Positions 30,892 through 39,302 are shown, numbered from the stretch's first letter. The stretch: 42,880 nt of DNA from Neisseria mucosa (GCF_003044445.1 NZ_POWX01000019.1:1-42880), one strand, 5' to 3'. The notes: a model not told the origin generated them from the letters alone. Numbers and translations are program-made.

Positions 30892-31923
30892 TTATTCAAA
30901 CGGGCGCACTTCCAAACCGAACATACGGCGGGCGGTGTTCAGCATTTGGCAGCTGAAGCCCCACTCGTTGTCGTACCAAGCGAACACTTTGACCATGTTG
31001 CCGTCGATAACTTTGGTCAGCGTTGCGTCAAAGGTACTGGCTTGGGTGGTATGGTTGAAGTCCATAGACACCAGCGGCAGCGTGTTGTAGCTCAATACGC
31101 CTTTCAGACGACCTTCTTCCGCAGCGGCTTTCATCAGCGCGTTGATTTCTTCGACGCTGGTATCGCGTGCGGCTTGGAAGCTCAAATCGACGACGGAAAC
31201 ATTGACGGTCGGCACGCGGATGGCGAGGCCGTCGAGTTTACCTTTCAGTTCAGGCAATACCAAACCGACGGCTTTTGCCGCGCCGGTTTTAGTCGGAATC
31301 ATGTTTTCCACACCGCTGCGGGCGCGGCGCAAATCTTTATGGCGCACATCGGTAACGGTTTGGTCGTTGGTCAAAGCGTGGATGGTGGTCATCACGCCTT
31401 TGACGATGCCGATGTTTTCGTTCAGCACTTTGGCAACGGGAGAGAGGCAGTTGGTGGTGCAGGACGCGTTGGAGACGACAGTCATGTCGTCGGTAATCAC
31501 ATCATCGTTCACGCCGTAAACGACCGTTGCGTCAACGTCGGCTTCGCCCGGCGCGGAAATCAGCACTTTTTTCGCGCCGCTTTCCAAATGCACGTTGGCT
31601 TTGGATTTGCTGGTAAACGCGCCCGTACATTCCATGACCAAATCAACTTCCAAATCCTTCCATGGCAGTTCGGCGGGGTTGCGGGTGGAGAAAAATGGGA
31701 TTTTGCGACCGTTAATGATGAGATGGGTTGCATCGTGGGAAATGTCGGCATTAAAGCGACCGTGAACAGTATCAAATTTGGTCAGATGGGCGTTGGTTTC
31801 GAGGCTGCCGCTGGCGTTGACGGCGACAACTTCAAGTTGGTCTTGCAGGTTGTAATCGTAAATAGCACGTAATACTTGGCGGCCGATGCGGCCATATCCG
31901 TTAATGGCGACTTTAATGCCCAT
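30892..31923 (-). CDS. gapA: Glyceraldehyde-3-phosphate dehydrogenase, type I
   Basis: GapA oxidises and phosphorylates glyceraldehyde 3-phosphate with NAD(P). The 343-aa protein has the nucleotide-binding start MGIKVAINGYGRIGRQVLRA, catalytic Cys155 in SNASCTTNC, His182 in TTIHALTNDQ, and the C-terminal WYDNEWGFSCQML. Neisseriae commonly carry two gap genes; which of them this matches cannot be settled here. GAGGAAAA precedes the start. The segment EEGRLKG is encoded across a DUS (31104-31115), showing uptake sequence inside a housekeeping gene. Confidence 0.97.
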   Translation of the reverse strand: MGIKVAINGYGRIGRQVLRAIYDYNLQDQLEVVAVNASGSLETNAHLTKFDTVHGRFNADISHDATHLIINGRKIPFFSTRNPAELPWKDLEVDLVMECTGAFTSKSKANVHLESGAKKVLISAPGEADVDATVVYGVNDDVITDDMTVVSNASCTTNCLSPVAKVLNENIGIVKGVMTTIHALTNDQTVTDVRHKDLRRARSGVENMIPTKTGAAKAVGLVLPELKGKLDGLAIRVPTVNVSVVDLSFQAARDTSVEEINALMKAAAEEGRLKGVLSYNTLPLVSMDFNHTTQASTFDATLTKVIDGNMVKVFAWYDNEWGFSCQMLNTARRMFGLEVRPFE

Positions 31924-31965
31924 GGTTTTTCCTCTGTTACGGTTGGATAAAGGTTTGCGACCCGA

Positions 31966-31993
31966 ATTATAACAAAAATGTAGTTTGATGTAA
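31966..31993 (-). promoter_or_regulatory. Promoter of gapA
   Basis: On the minus strand TTACAT (31988-31993) and TATAAT (31966-31971) are spaced by 16 bases, about 43 bases before the start codon. Confidence 0.7.
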
Positions 31994-32119
31994 TTAATGT
32001 TTTATCAATCCAGTTACATCTTTCCCATCAACCGTTTTCAGACGACCCATTGGGTAATTTTATGAAACACTGCATCAAAACAAAGTATCATCCCCTTCTT
32101 TCACTCCGACCGTCAAAAA

Positions 32120-32638
32120 ATGAAACGTCTGCCATCACGCATCAAATCACTATCCTTATCTTTTTTACAGGCGGTAGTCATTTTCGCCATATTATCGGCC
32201 GTTGCCGATTGGTGGCGCAAACCCGAACCGCCCGTACAAATGTCGTCTGAACCGCTGTACCTACTTTCAGGAGAAACGCTGACACCTGCCTTACTTAGCG
32301 CAAACCGTACCGCCGTCCTCTATGTATGGGGAGACTGGTGCCATATCTGCGCCTATACTTCACCTACCGTTTCCCGGCTTGCCGAAGACGGCATTCCTGT
32401 TGTCGGTATTGCCCTGCACTCCGGTGCGGATGAGCATATCCGTACCTATATGTCAGAAAAACATCTTGATTTTCCTACGGTCAACGACAACGACGGACGC
32501 TTGGCTCAAAAATGGAAAGTCTCCGTTACCCCGAGCATTATCCTGATTAAAAACGGAAAAATGGTTCACTTCACCTCAGGAATCAGCACTTATTGGGGTC
32601 TGCGCGCCAGAATTTTTATTTCCGATCTATTCTATTGA
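32120..32638 (+). CDS. Membrane-anchored thioredoxin-like protein (TlpA/ScsD type)
   Basis: This 172-aa protein has an N-terminal membrane anchor (about 13-30) and a periplasmic thioredoxin fold with WCHIC (Cys74, Cys77). The cis-proline is in SVTPSIILIKNG. It resembles TlpA/ScsD-type disulfide reductases of the periplasm, which reduce cytochrome c maturation or stress-damaged proteins; the partner is unknown. ATG 32120 gives a K/R-rich start before the anchor. Residues MSSE (41-44) are encoded by ATGTCGTCTGAA (32240-32251), a DUS with altered first two bases. The gene is divergent from gapA, with one more DUS at 32037-32048. Confidence 0.88.
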   Translation: MKRLPSRIKSLSLSFLQAVVIFAILSAVADWWRKPEPPVQMSSEPLYLLSGETLTPALLSANRTAVLYVWGDWCHICAYTSPTVSRLAEDGIPVVGIALHSGADEHIRTYMSEKHLDFPTVNDNDGRLAQKWKVSVTPSIILIKNGKMVHFTSGISTYWGLRARIFISDLFY

Positions 32639-32978
32639 TGCTGCCTTGCTAGATTCCTTAAAATATAAAGAACTTGAATCCCGTGTAGCACATGACGCTA
32701 TCGAGTAAATATTCATTTATTGAAAAAATAAACTACCCTTATCATGGCAAGTGATGATTTTGTTGAGATTATGTCAAAAATAGACTAATATACAAACATA
32801 AGAAAATACGGAACATTACTATCAAAACAAACTTACGGAATGTTATCTGATTTTTGGTTCGATACTTTTGCTCCCACGCATTCGCCGCTTTCACAGGGCT
32901 CTTATAATGACAATACAGCCTTTACAAATCTGCCTCACGCTTCAAAGGTTTGTTTATCGGTAACAACGGAGACCCCTC
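32639..32978. promoter_or_regulatory. A/T-rich upstream region of the MarR-type regulator
   Basis: No coding sequence is apparent in these 340 bases. TATAAT at 32903-32908 is a probable -10 box for the regulator, without a good -35. GGAACATTAC (32812-32821) and GGAATGTTAT (about 32838-32847) contain the inverted halves AACATT/AATGTT and could be an autoregulatory site of the MarR-type protein. There is no DUS and no terminator after the thioredoxin-like gene. Confidence 0.35.
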
Positions 32979-33416
32979 ATGCCCAACCAATCCAAACATG
33001 CTTCCATTAACATCGGTCTGATTCAAGCGCGGGAAGCGTTAATGACCCAATTTCGTCCTATTCTGAACCAAGCCAATATCACCGACCAGCAATGGCGAAT
33101 CATCCGCCTGCTTGCCGAAAACGGCACATTGGACTTTCAAGACCTTGCCAATCAGGCATGTATCCTGCGCCCCAGCCTGACCGGCATTTTGACCCGCTTG
33201 GAAAAAGCAGGCCTTGTCGTACGCCTAAAGCCGTCCAACGACCAACGCCGCGTCTATTTAAAGCTGACAAACGAAGGCGAAAAACTTTTCGAATCCATCG
33301 GCGCGCAAGTGGACGAACGTTACGACGCCATCGAACAAGTGCTTTCCAAAGAAAAAATGCTCGAACTCAAAGAGCTGCTGACGGCGCTGTCGAAAATCGA
33401 ACAGCACCTGAAATAA
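32979..33416 (+). CDS. farR: MarR-family regulator, FarR/NadR (HpaR-like)
   Basis: This 145-aa winged-helix repressor starts MPNQSKHASINIGLIQAREALM and continues RPILNQANITDQQWRIIRLLAENG. As I recall it, it is nearly identical to FarR/NadR of pathogenic neisseriae. The DNA-binding helix is in DFQDLANQACILRPSLTGILTRLEKAGLV and the wing in KPSNDQRRVYLKLT. The meningococcal protein represses nadA and farAB and is released by 4-hydroxyphenylacetate derivatives. A commensal may use it for efflux or adhesin genes; those targets are not in this window. CGGAG 8 bases upstream supports ATG 32979. A flavin reductase of the HPA pathway type follows 12 bases later, probably co-transcribed. Confidence 0.9.
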   Translation: MPNQSKHASINIGLIQAREALMTQFRPILNQANITDQQWRIIRLLAENGTLDFQDLANQACILRPSLTGILTRLEKAGLVVRLKPSNDQRRVYLKLTNEGEKLFESIGAQVDERYDAIEQVLSKEKMLELKELLTALSKIEQHLK

Positions 33417-33428
33417 AAAGCACGACGA

Positions 33429-33929
33429 ATGACAGATTCGGCACACACACTCAAGCATCCGTTCAGGGATGCCATGGCATCCTGCGCCGCAGGCGTACAC
33501 GTCATCACGACTGATGGAGAATCCGGCCGTTACGGTATTACCATGACTGCCGTTACCCCCGTCACCGACGAACCGCCGACCATTATGCTCTGCATCAACC
33601 GGAAGTCGGCAATCATTCCGATTCTTCAGACTAACCGCGACTTGTGCATCAATACCCTGTCCGAAAGCCAACAGGACATCGCAGAACACTTTGCCGGCCT
33701 GACCGGGCTTTCCCCTGAAGAACGCTTTGCCTACCATATTTGGAACAGGGGCGAAACTGGGCAACTCGAAGTCGAAGGCGCACTGGCGCATCTGCACGGA
33801 CGTATCGTTTCACGACACGAAATCGGGACGCATTTTATCTTTTACGTCGAAATCAACGAAATCAAAAATTCCGGCACACACCCCCCGGCTTTATTGTATT
33901 TCCGACGGCAATTCAAATCATTGGAATAA
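33429..33929 (+). CDS. Flavin reductase, HpaC-like
   Basis: This 166-aa protein of the flavin-reductase-like domain family gives reduced FMN/FAD to a partner monooxygenase. Typical segments are FRDAMASCAAGVHVITTDGESGRYGITMTAV, PTIMLCINRKSAIIPIL and DLCINTLSESQQDIAEHFAG. The nearest type is HpaC, the reductase of 4-hydroxyphenylacetate 3-monooxygenase. It follows the MarR-type gene by 12 bases, and that regulator's known effector is a hydroxyphenylacetate, which fits a functional link. The oxygenase component (HpaB) is not in this window. No strong ribosome site precedes ATG 33429. A DUS terminator ends the unit. Confidence 0.86.
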   Translation: MTDSAHTLKHPFRDAMASCAAGVHVITTDGESGRYGITMTAVTPVTDEPPTIMLCINRKSAIIPILQTNRDLCINTLSESQQDIAEHFAGLTGLSPEERFAYHIWNRGETGQLEVEGALAHLHGRIVSRHEIGTHFIFYVEINEIKNSGTHPPALLYFRRQFKSLE

Positions 33930-33945
33930 AGCTCCCCAAGCTCGC

Positions 33946-33987
33946 AAGGTCGTCTGAAACCTTCAAATTTCATTTTCAGACGACCTT
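33946..33987. terminator. DUS-pair terminator after the flavin reductase gene
   Basis: AAGGTCGTCTGAAA pairs with TTTTCAGACGACCTT around an A/T-rich loop. Confidence 0.88.
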
Positions 33988-34053
33988 GAGCCAGCCTCCC
34001 CAATCCCGACAGACTGCCCATCATTTCATTATCCAAACTTATCCATATCCCCC

Positions 34054-34749
34054 ATGAAAGCAATGATACTTGCCGCAGGACGCGGCGAACGGATGCGCCC
34101 GCTGACCGACCATACCCCAAAACCCCTGCTGCAAGTCGGCAGCGAACCCTTAATCGGCTGGCACTTACGTCGTCTGAAAACCGCAGGCTTCACTGAAATC
34201 GTCATCAATCACGCCTGGCTCGGCGAACAAATCGAAACCACGCTCGGCGACGGCTCGCAATACGGCGTACGCATCGCCTATTCCCCTGAAAAAGCAGGCG
34301 GCTTGGAAACCGCAGGCGGCATTGCCACTGCCCTACCCCTACTTGGTGACGCACCATTCCTCGTTGTCAATGGCGACGTGCTAACCGACATCGACTTTTC
34401 CAAAGCCCGACAGGCCGCCGAAGCATTGACGCATTCAGACAAACTCGCCTGCCTATGGCTGGTTGACAACCCACCACACAATCCTGATGGAGACTTCGCC
34501 CTACTTGCCAACGGTCTAGCCTCTTCAGACAAATCAGCAGGCGAAGCCTTGACTTTCAGCGGCGTAGGCGTTTACCGATTCGAACTCTTCCGCGATACAC
34601 CGCCGCACCAGCCGGCCAAACTTGCCCCCCTCCTGCGCCAAGCAATGAACGAAGGAAAAGTTGATGCGCAAAAACACAACGGTCTTTGGTTGGATGTCGG
34701 AACGGTAGAGCGGCTGAACGAAGCAACCCAAATCGTACAAAACTGGTAA
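34054..34749 (+). CDS. murU: N-acetylmuramate alpha-1-phosphate uridylyltransferase
   Basis: MurU makes UDP-MurNAc from MurNAc-1-phosphate in the cell-wall recycling route that bypasses de novo synthesis (and intrinsic fosfomycin sensitivity). The 231-aa protein has the nucleotidyltransferase start MKAMILAAGRGERMRPLTDHTPKPLLQVG, followed by LETAGGIATALPLLG, the metal-binding VVNGDVLTD, and LWLDVGTVERL near the end. These are characteristic of MurU rather than the larger GlmU or RmlA types. The segment RRLKTAG is encoded through GTCGTCTGAAAACC, a DUS inside the gene. The kinase amgK is not adjacent. Confidence 0.88.
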   Translation: MKAMILAAGRGERMRPLTDHTPKPLLQVGSEPLIGWHLRRLKTAGFTEIVINHAWLGEQIETTLGDGSQYGVRIAYSPEKAGGLETAGGIATALPLLGDAPFLVVNGDVLTDIDFSKARQAAEALTHSDKLACLWLVDNPPHNPDGDFALLANGLASSDKSAGEALTFSGVGVYRFELFRDTPPHQPAKLAPLLRQAMNEGKVDAQKHNGLWLDVGTVERLNEATQIVQNW

Positions 34750-34771
34750 TCCTTCATCATGATTTCAAAAT

Positions 34772-34818
34772 AAAAAGGTCGTCTGAAACCCGTTTCCAAG
34801 TTTTCAGACGACCTTTTA
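34772..34818. terminator. DUS-pair terminator after murU
   Basis: AAAAAGGTCGTCTGAAA pairs with TTTTCAGACGACCTTTT around a short loop. Confidence 0.92.
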
Positions 34819-34833
34819 TTGTCCTTTATCTTT

Positions 34834-34940
34834 TATAGTGGATTAAATTTAAATCAGGACAAGGCGACGAAGCCGCAGACAGTACAGATAGTACGGCAAG
34901 GCGAGGCAACGCCGTACTGGTTTAAAGTTAATCCACTATA
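34834..34940. repeat. Short Correia element (CREE), 107 bp
   Basis: TATAGTGGATTAA is present at both ends in inverted order, with the core ACAAGGCGACGAAGCCGCAG and GGCAACGCCGTACTGG. Compared with the element at 1405-1560, about 50 internal bases are missing (after TAGTACGG), so this is the short class without the IHF-site block. Its right end overlaps the end of the rarD-like gene and provides that gene's stop codon. Confidence 0.95.
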
Positions 34941-35830
34941 TCAACCGCTTTCTGTCTTGCCTTGACCCACCCGTTTGCCATCATCAGGCACAACCCCGAC
35001 CAAATCAAACCATAGCTGATTAAAGCCCCGGGCTGCAAAGGCTCGCCCAAAAACGTTACCGATACGGCAAACAGCAAAACAGGCTCCAAATAACTCATCA
35101 TGCCGAAGACAGCGACCGGCAATAATTGATTTGCCTTCAGGTTCAAATGCATGGCTACCGCGCTGTTTATCCCCAGCAATACCACCAACCCCGCCAATAC
35201 GGGCATATCGGCAATCAAACCTAACGTATCCGTAAAAAATACGATATACACCAGCGCGCACGGCGCAATCACCATCAAATCCAACGTCAGCCCGACCAAA
35301 GGCGGCACGCCCAACCTTCGCCGCAGCAGGTAATACACAGGATAAGTGCCGAACACCCACACCGTCGCCCACGAAAACGCACCCATCCGCAGCCATTCCC
35401 ACGCCACGCCGGCACACGCCAGCATGACCGCCGCCGTTTGCAGGCGGTTGAGGCGTTCTTTAAACCAAATCCGCCCGCACAACATCATAGCCAGCGGAAA
35501 CAGAAAATAGCCCATCGCCACATTCACACCCTCCCCGTTGACGGGCGACCAAACAAACAGCCACAACTGGCTCGCAAAAACAGGGGTGGGCAGGAAAATC
35601 AACAGCCAGCGTTTCCAATCCCAGCCGACGCCGCGTATAAATCTGTCTGCCGCCTGCCAGCCGCCCACCATCCCCATCAGGACGAACAAAGCCACCAGCA
35701 TCGCCACCATACGCCAAGCGAAGACTTCCGTCCCCGTCATCGGCTTCATCCAAATTCCGTATAAAAACAACACAACAAACAAAATATTGGACAACGCCGC
35801 CGCAATCAGACCTTTCGACAAATCCGTCAT
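34928..35830 (-). CDS. rarD: EamA-family transporter, RarD type
   Basis: This 300-aa inner-membrane protein has ten predicted spans of the drug/metabolite transporter superfamily. The start [38 protein letters not shown] and [27 protein letters not shown] are RarD-like. The transported compound is unknown. The last codons ATA GTG GAT TAA (Ile-Val-Asp-stop) lie inside the terminal repeat of the 107-bp Correia element, so the C-terminus has been remodelled by the insertion. ATG 35830 is within a DUS region (TTTCAGACGACCT directly upstream), leaving no room for a classical ribosome site. Confidence 0.88.
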
Positions 35831-35985
35831 TTCAGACGACCTTACGCAACGAATAAAAGGTGTATTGTAGAATACCCTTATAGGAACTTCCCGTATTTAT
35901 CTTGTTCTCGTATTTTATTTTTTAGTTTTGAAATATATTTTTCTGCTTAAACAAACCGACAGCGGAATATCACACCCCCAAACCT

Positions 35986-36030
35986 AAAGGTCGTCTGAAA
36001 TCCGGTTTCCCGTTTTCAGACGACCTTTTT
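35986..36030. terminator. DUS-pair terminator after luxS
   Basis: AAAGGTCGTCTGAAA pairs with TTTTCAGACGACCTTTTT. It lies 3' of luxS on the minus strand. Confidence 0.9.
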
Positions 36031-36042
36031 CCAAGATAACGT

Positions 36043-36549
36043 TTAAGCGTTCAGCAAACTTTCATCCAGCGTCAGCTCTTCGTTTTTATTCACCGCCACT
36101 TTGCGCGTCAGGACGTTTTGCGCGATTTCCTGCGCTTCGGCGAGCGAGTGCATCAGATAGGTGCCGCATTGGTATTCGTTCAACTCGGGGATTTTGCTTT
36201 GGTCTTTGACATTGACCACATCCTGCATCGAAGCGAGCCATGCATCGGCGACCTGCTGCTCGTCGGGCGTGCCGATGAGGCTCATGTAGAAACCAGTGCG
36301 GCAGCCCATCGGGGAAATGTCGATGATTTCGACGCCGTTGCCGTTCAAGTGGTCGCGCATAAAGCCTGCGAACAAATGCTCCAGCGTATGGATGCCTTTT
36401 TCGGACAGGATTTCTTTGTTGGGAACGCAAAAGCGCAGGTCGAATACGGTAATGGTGTCGCCTTTGGGCGTGGTCATGGTTTTCGCCACACGCACGGCGG
36501 GGGCGTGCATACGGGTGTGGTCGACTTTGAAACTGTCTAACAGGGGCAT
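36043..36549 (-). CDS. luxS: S-ribosylhomocysteine lyase
   Basis: LuxS splits S-ribosylhomocysteine into homocysteine and DPD, the precursor of AI-2, as part of the activated methyl cycle. The 168-aa protein has the metal site His54, His58 (HTLEH) and Cys128 (YQCGTYLM), with Glu57 and Cys83 (MGCRTGFY) as catalytic residues. AAGGAT lies upstream of ATG 36549. cyaY lies 54 bases upstream on the same strand, so the two may share a transcript. In neisseriae LuxS is thought to serve mostly metabolism. Confidence 0.97.
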   Translation of the reverse strand: MPLLDSFKVDHTRMHAPAVRVAKTMTTPKGDTITVFDLRFCVPNKEILSEKGIHTLEHLFAGFMRDHLNGNGVEIIDISPMGCRTGFYMSLIGTPDEQQVADAWLASMQDVVNVKDQSKIPELNEYQCGTYLMHSLAEAQEIAQNVLTRKVAVNKNEELTLDESLLNA

Positions 36550-36603
36550 TGGGTTATCCTTTTGAGTAAATGTTTTGGGTGTGAGATGGGCTTCTGAGTC
36601 CGA

Positions 36604-36927
36604 TCACAATTCGGCAATTTCCACCGCTTCGCCCGAAGCCGCGCTCAGGGCTTCGTTCAAAACATCGTAGAAATCGCGGCTGTCGCGCGTTGCCAGCCAT
36701 TTGCCGTTTTGCTCGGCGAAATGGTAGCCGCCGCTTTTTGCGGCAATCCACAATTCTTGGTTTGGCGTGTGGCGGTTGACGATGATTTGCGTGCCGTCTG
36801 CCGCTTCGATGGTCAGGACGTTTCCGGCAAACTGGCAGTCGAAATCCCAGCCGTTTTCGTCGATTTGGTCTTCGATGTGTTCGAACAATTCTTCGCTCAT
36901 GCGGATGAATTCGCTTTCGGTCATCAT
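36604..36927 (-). CDS. cyaY: Iron donor protein CyaY (bacterial frataxin)
   Basis: This 107-aa cytoplasmic protein binds iron through an acidic first helix (MTESEFIRMSEELFEHIEDQIDENG) and tunes Fe-S cluster assembly with IscS. The beta-sheet part has NVLTIEAADGTQIIVNRHTPNQELWIAAKSGGYHF, which is diagnostic. Two adjacent Met codons are possible starts. It is divergent from lptM and lysA, a gene order (cyaY, lptM, lysA) seen in many proteobacteria. Confidence 0.95.
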   Translation of the reverse strand: MMTESEFIRMSEELFEHIEDQIDENGWDFDCQFAGNVLTIEAADGTQIIVNRHTPNQELWIAAKSGGYHFAEQNGKWLATRDSRDFYDVLNEALSAASGEAVEIAEL

Positions 36928-36997
36928 GGCTTTTTGTGTGTTTTTTGTTTAAGATACCGAATCTTGCCACATTCGCGCTTATGAAGGAAGTTTACCG

Positions 36998-37168
36998 ATG
37001 AAATACAGCGTATTTTTTGCGGCGGCAACCGCCCTCCTGCTTTCAGCCTGCGGTTACAAAGGCGACCTATACCTGCCCAAAGAAGGCGACAAGGCGCGTT
37101 TCGGCGTGGTCCAAACCGGCCTGAAAATCCATTCTTCCAAAGAACCTACCAATCAAACCAACGATTAA
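36998..37168 (+). CDS. lptM: Small lipoprotein LptM (YifL-like)
   Basis: This 56-aa lipoprotein starts MKYSVFFAAATALLLSAC, with lipobox LSAC (Cys18), directly followed by GYKGDLYLPKE. That segment is the hallmark of LptM, which helps LptD mature at the outer membrane. GAAGGAAG at 36983-36990 lies 7 bases before ATG 36998. The position between divergent cyaY and lysA supports the call. lysA begins 11 bases after its stop, so the two are co-transcribed. It ends with a hydrophilic tail (SSKEPTNQTND). Confidence 0.9.
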   Translation: MKYSVFFAAATALLLSACGYKGDLYLPKEGDKARFGVVQTGLKIHSSKEPTNQTND

Positions 37169-37179
37169 GCCTCACCAAC

Positions 37180-38400
37180 ATGACCCTGCATTGCGAACAA
37201 GTCCCCTACTCCCGCCTTGCCGAAGAATTCGGCACACCGCTTTATGTGTACAGCCAATCCGCGCTAACCGAAGCATTTGAAAACTACCAAACCGCGTTTG
37301 CCGCGCTTTCCCCGCTCGTCTGCTACGCCGTCAAGGCCAACGGCAATCTGAGCATCATCAAACACTTCGCCTCGCTGGGCAGCGGTTTCGACATCGTCTC
37401 CGGTGGCGAATTGGCGCGCGTTTTGGCGGCGGGCGGCGACGCGGCGAAAACCATATTTTCAGGCGTGGGCAAAAGTGAAGCGGAAATCGAGTTCGCGCTT
37501 CATGCCGGCGTGAAATGCTTCAATATGGAAAGCATCCCCGAAATCGACCGCATTCAAAAGGTTGCCGAACGCTTGGGCAAAACCGCCCCCGTCTCCCTGC
37601 GCGTCAACCCCGATGTCGATGCCAAAACCCATCCCTACATCTCCACAGGCCTGAAAGCCAACAAATTCGGCATCGCCTACGCCGACGCGCTCGAAGCCTA
37701 CCGCCACGCCGCCCGCCAAAGCCACCTCAAAATCATCGGCATCGACTGCCACATCGGTTCGCAACTGACCGACCTCAGCCCGCTCATCGAAGCCTGCGGG
37801 CGCATTTTGATTTTGATCGACCGATTGGCGGATGAAGGCATCGTTTTGGAACACTTAGACTTAGGCGGCGGCGTCGGCATCGTTTATCAAGACGAAACCG
37901 TCCCCGATTTAGGCGCGTATGCCCAAGCGGTTCGAAAACTGATCGGCACACGTCGTCTGAAACTCATCCTCGAACCGGGCCGCAGCTTGGTCGGCAACGC
38001 AGGCTCTTTGCTGGCGCGTGTCGAGTTCGTCAAACACGGCGAAGAGAAAAACTTCGTCATGGTCGATGCCGCCATGAACGACCTCATGCGCCCCGCCCTG
38101 TATGACGCGTACCACCGTATCGAAGCGGTGGAACCAAAAAACATCCCGCCGCTGACCGCCGACATCGTCGGCCCGATTTGCGAAACCGGCGACTTCCTCG
38201 GCAAAGACCGCACCCTTGCCTGCGAAGAAGGCGATTTGCTGATCATCCGCAGCGCAGGGGCATACGGTGCCAGCATGGCAAGCAATTACAACGCGCGCAA
38301 CCGGGCGGCGGAAGTCTTGGTGGACGGCAACGAATACCGGCTTATCCGCCGACGCGAAACCTTAGAACAGCAAATGGCAAACGAAATGGCTTGTTTGTAA
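37180..38400 (+). CDS. lysA: Diaminopimelate decarboxylase
   Basis: LysA makes lysine from meso-diaminopimelate with PLP. The 406-aa protein has the PLP lysine Lys52 (CYAVKANGN), the substrate/PLP segments GSGFDIVSGGEL, CHIGSQLTD, HLDLGGGVGI, EPGRSLVGNAG and the C-terminal barrel residues GPICETGDFLGKDR and SAGAYGASMASNYN. It lies just after lptM and probably shares its promoter. A DUS (GTCGTCTGAAACTC region, 37960-37970) is inside the gene, encoding part of TRRLKLI. Confidence 0.97.
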   Translation: MTLHCEQVPYSRLAEEFGTPLYVYSQSALTEAFENYQTAFAALSPLVCYAVKANGNLSIIKHFASLGSGFDIVSGGELARVLAAGGDAAKTIFSGVGKSEAEIEFALHAGVKCFNMESIPEIDRIQKVAERLGKTAPVSLRVNPDVDAKTHPYISTGLKANKFGIAYADALEAYRHAARQSHLKIIGIDCHIGSQLTDLSPLIEACGRILILIDRLADEGIVLEHLDLGGGVGIVYQDETVPDLGAYAQAVRKLIGTRRLKLILEPGRSLVGNAGSLLARVEFVKHGEEKNFVMVDAAMNDLMRPALYDAYHRIEAVEPKNIPPLTADIVGPICETGDFLGKDRTLACEEGDLLIIRSAGAYGASMASNYNARNRAAEVLVDGNEYRLIRRRETLEQQMANEMACL

Positions 38401-38448
38401 CATTCCGTCCGTTTTCAGACGACCTGTCCCATACTTTGAGAATACTTC

Positions 38449-38988
38449 ATGAAAATCATCGATACCACCCTACCCGACGTCAAACTTTTAGAACCCCAAG
38501 TCTTCGGCGACGCGCGAGGTTTCTTCATGGAAACCTTCCGCGACGAATGGTTTAAGGCCAACGTCTGCGACCGCACCTTCGTACAGGAAAACCATTCCAA
38601 ATCAGGCAAAGGCGTATTGCGCGGCCTGCATTACCAAACCGAAAACACACAAGGCAAACTCGTGCGCGTCGTTGTCGGCGAAGTGTTTGACGTTGCTGTC
38701 GATATGCGCAAAGACTCGCCTACTTTCGGCAAATGGGCGGGTGAAATCCTGTCGGCGGAAAACAAACGCCAGCTTTGGGTACCCGAAGGTTTCGCACACG
38801 GCTTTTACGTTTTGAGCGATGAAGCCGAATTCGTTTACAAATGCACGGATTATTACAACCCGAAAGCCGAACATTCGCTGATTTGGAACGACCCGACCGT
38901 CGGCATCGAATGGCCGTTGCAAGGCGAACCCAACCTGTCGCACAAAGACTTGGCGGGTAAAATTTTGGCTGAGGCAGTCACGTTCTAA
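38449..38988 (+). CDS. rfbC: dTDP-4-dehydrorhamnose 3,5-epimerase
   Basis: RfbC/RmlC epimerises dTDP-4-keto-6-deoxyglucose at C3 and C5 in dTDP-rhamnose synthesis. The 179-aa cupin has FGDARGFFMETFRDEWF, the catalytic-histidine segment ENHSKSGKGVLRGLHYQ, the active-site WVPEGFAHGFYVLSDEAEFVYKCTDYY, and NDPTVGIEWP. The other rml/rfb genes (A, B, D) are not adjacent. One DUS at 38414-38424 separates it from lysA; there is no hairpin, so read-through from lysA is possible. Confidence 0.96.
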   Translation: MKIIDTTLPDVKLLEPQVFGDARGFFMETFRDEWFKANVCDRTFVQENHSKSGKGVLRGLHYQTENTQGKLVRVVVGEVFDVAVDMRKDSPTFGKWAGEILSAENKRQLWVPEGFAHGFYVLSDEAEFVYKCTDYYNPKAEHSLIWNDPTVGIEWPLQGEPNLSHKDLAGKILAEAVTF

Positions 38989-39017
38989 ATTACCATTGTC
39001 AAATCCGTCAAAAATGC

Positions 39018-39062
39018 AAGGTCGTCTGAAAACTTGAAATAAGGTTTTCAGACGACCTCTTT
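39018..39062. terminator. DUS-pair terminator after rfbC
   Basis: AAGGTCGTCTGAAAAC pairs with GTTTTCAGACGACCTC(TTT). Confidence 0.9.
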
Positions 39063-39072
39063 CCGTTACGGC

Positions 39073-39186
39073 AACCTTATCCCTTCCCCCGTCCGGCGGC
39101 GGAAGGTTAGGATGCGGGTGGCTTGCGGATATACGGCATAAAGGGCAAGAGCCACCCTCTCCCGCCGGAAGGGAGGGGGGCAGGTT
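39073..39186. repeat. Long imperfect palindrome between rfbC and the permease gene
   Basis: AACCTTATCCCTTCC...TCCGGCGG...GGGTGGCT on the left matches AGCCACCC...CCGCCGGAAGGGA...AGGTT on the right in inverted order. It could be a repeat family of this species or a remnant of a small element. No open frame or known motif is seen. Confidence 0.5.
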
Positions 39187-39255
39187 ACTGAATGCCGCCG
39201 TTACTGCTTTTTAGTGTCGTATTGAAGCGATAATGGATTTATAGTTTCGGAATAC

Positions 39256-39302
39256 AAAAAGGTCGTCTGAAAAGCTCGAAACAAAGTTTTCAGACGACCT
39301 CC
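39256..39302. terminator. DUS-pair hairpin upstream of the permease gene
   Basis: AAAAAGGTCGTCTGAAAA pairs with TTTTCAGACGACCT. A second pair after the one at 39018-39062; together they bracket the palindromic repeat. Confidence 0.85.

Noticed and set aside
30946..31872. 308-codon plus-strand frame opposite gapA
   Set aside because: It mirrors the codon pattern of gapA and shows no family motifs; gapA itself is certain.
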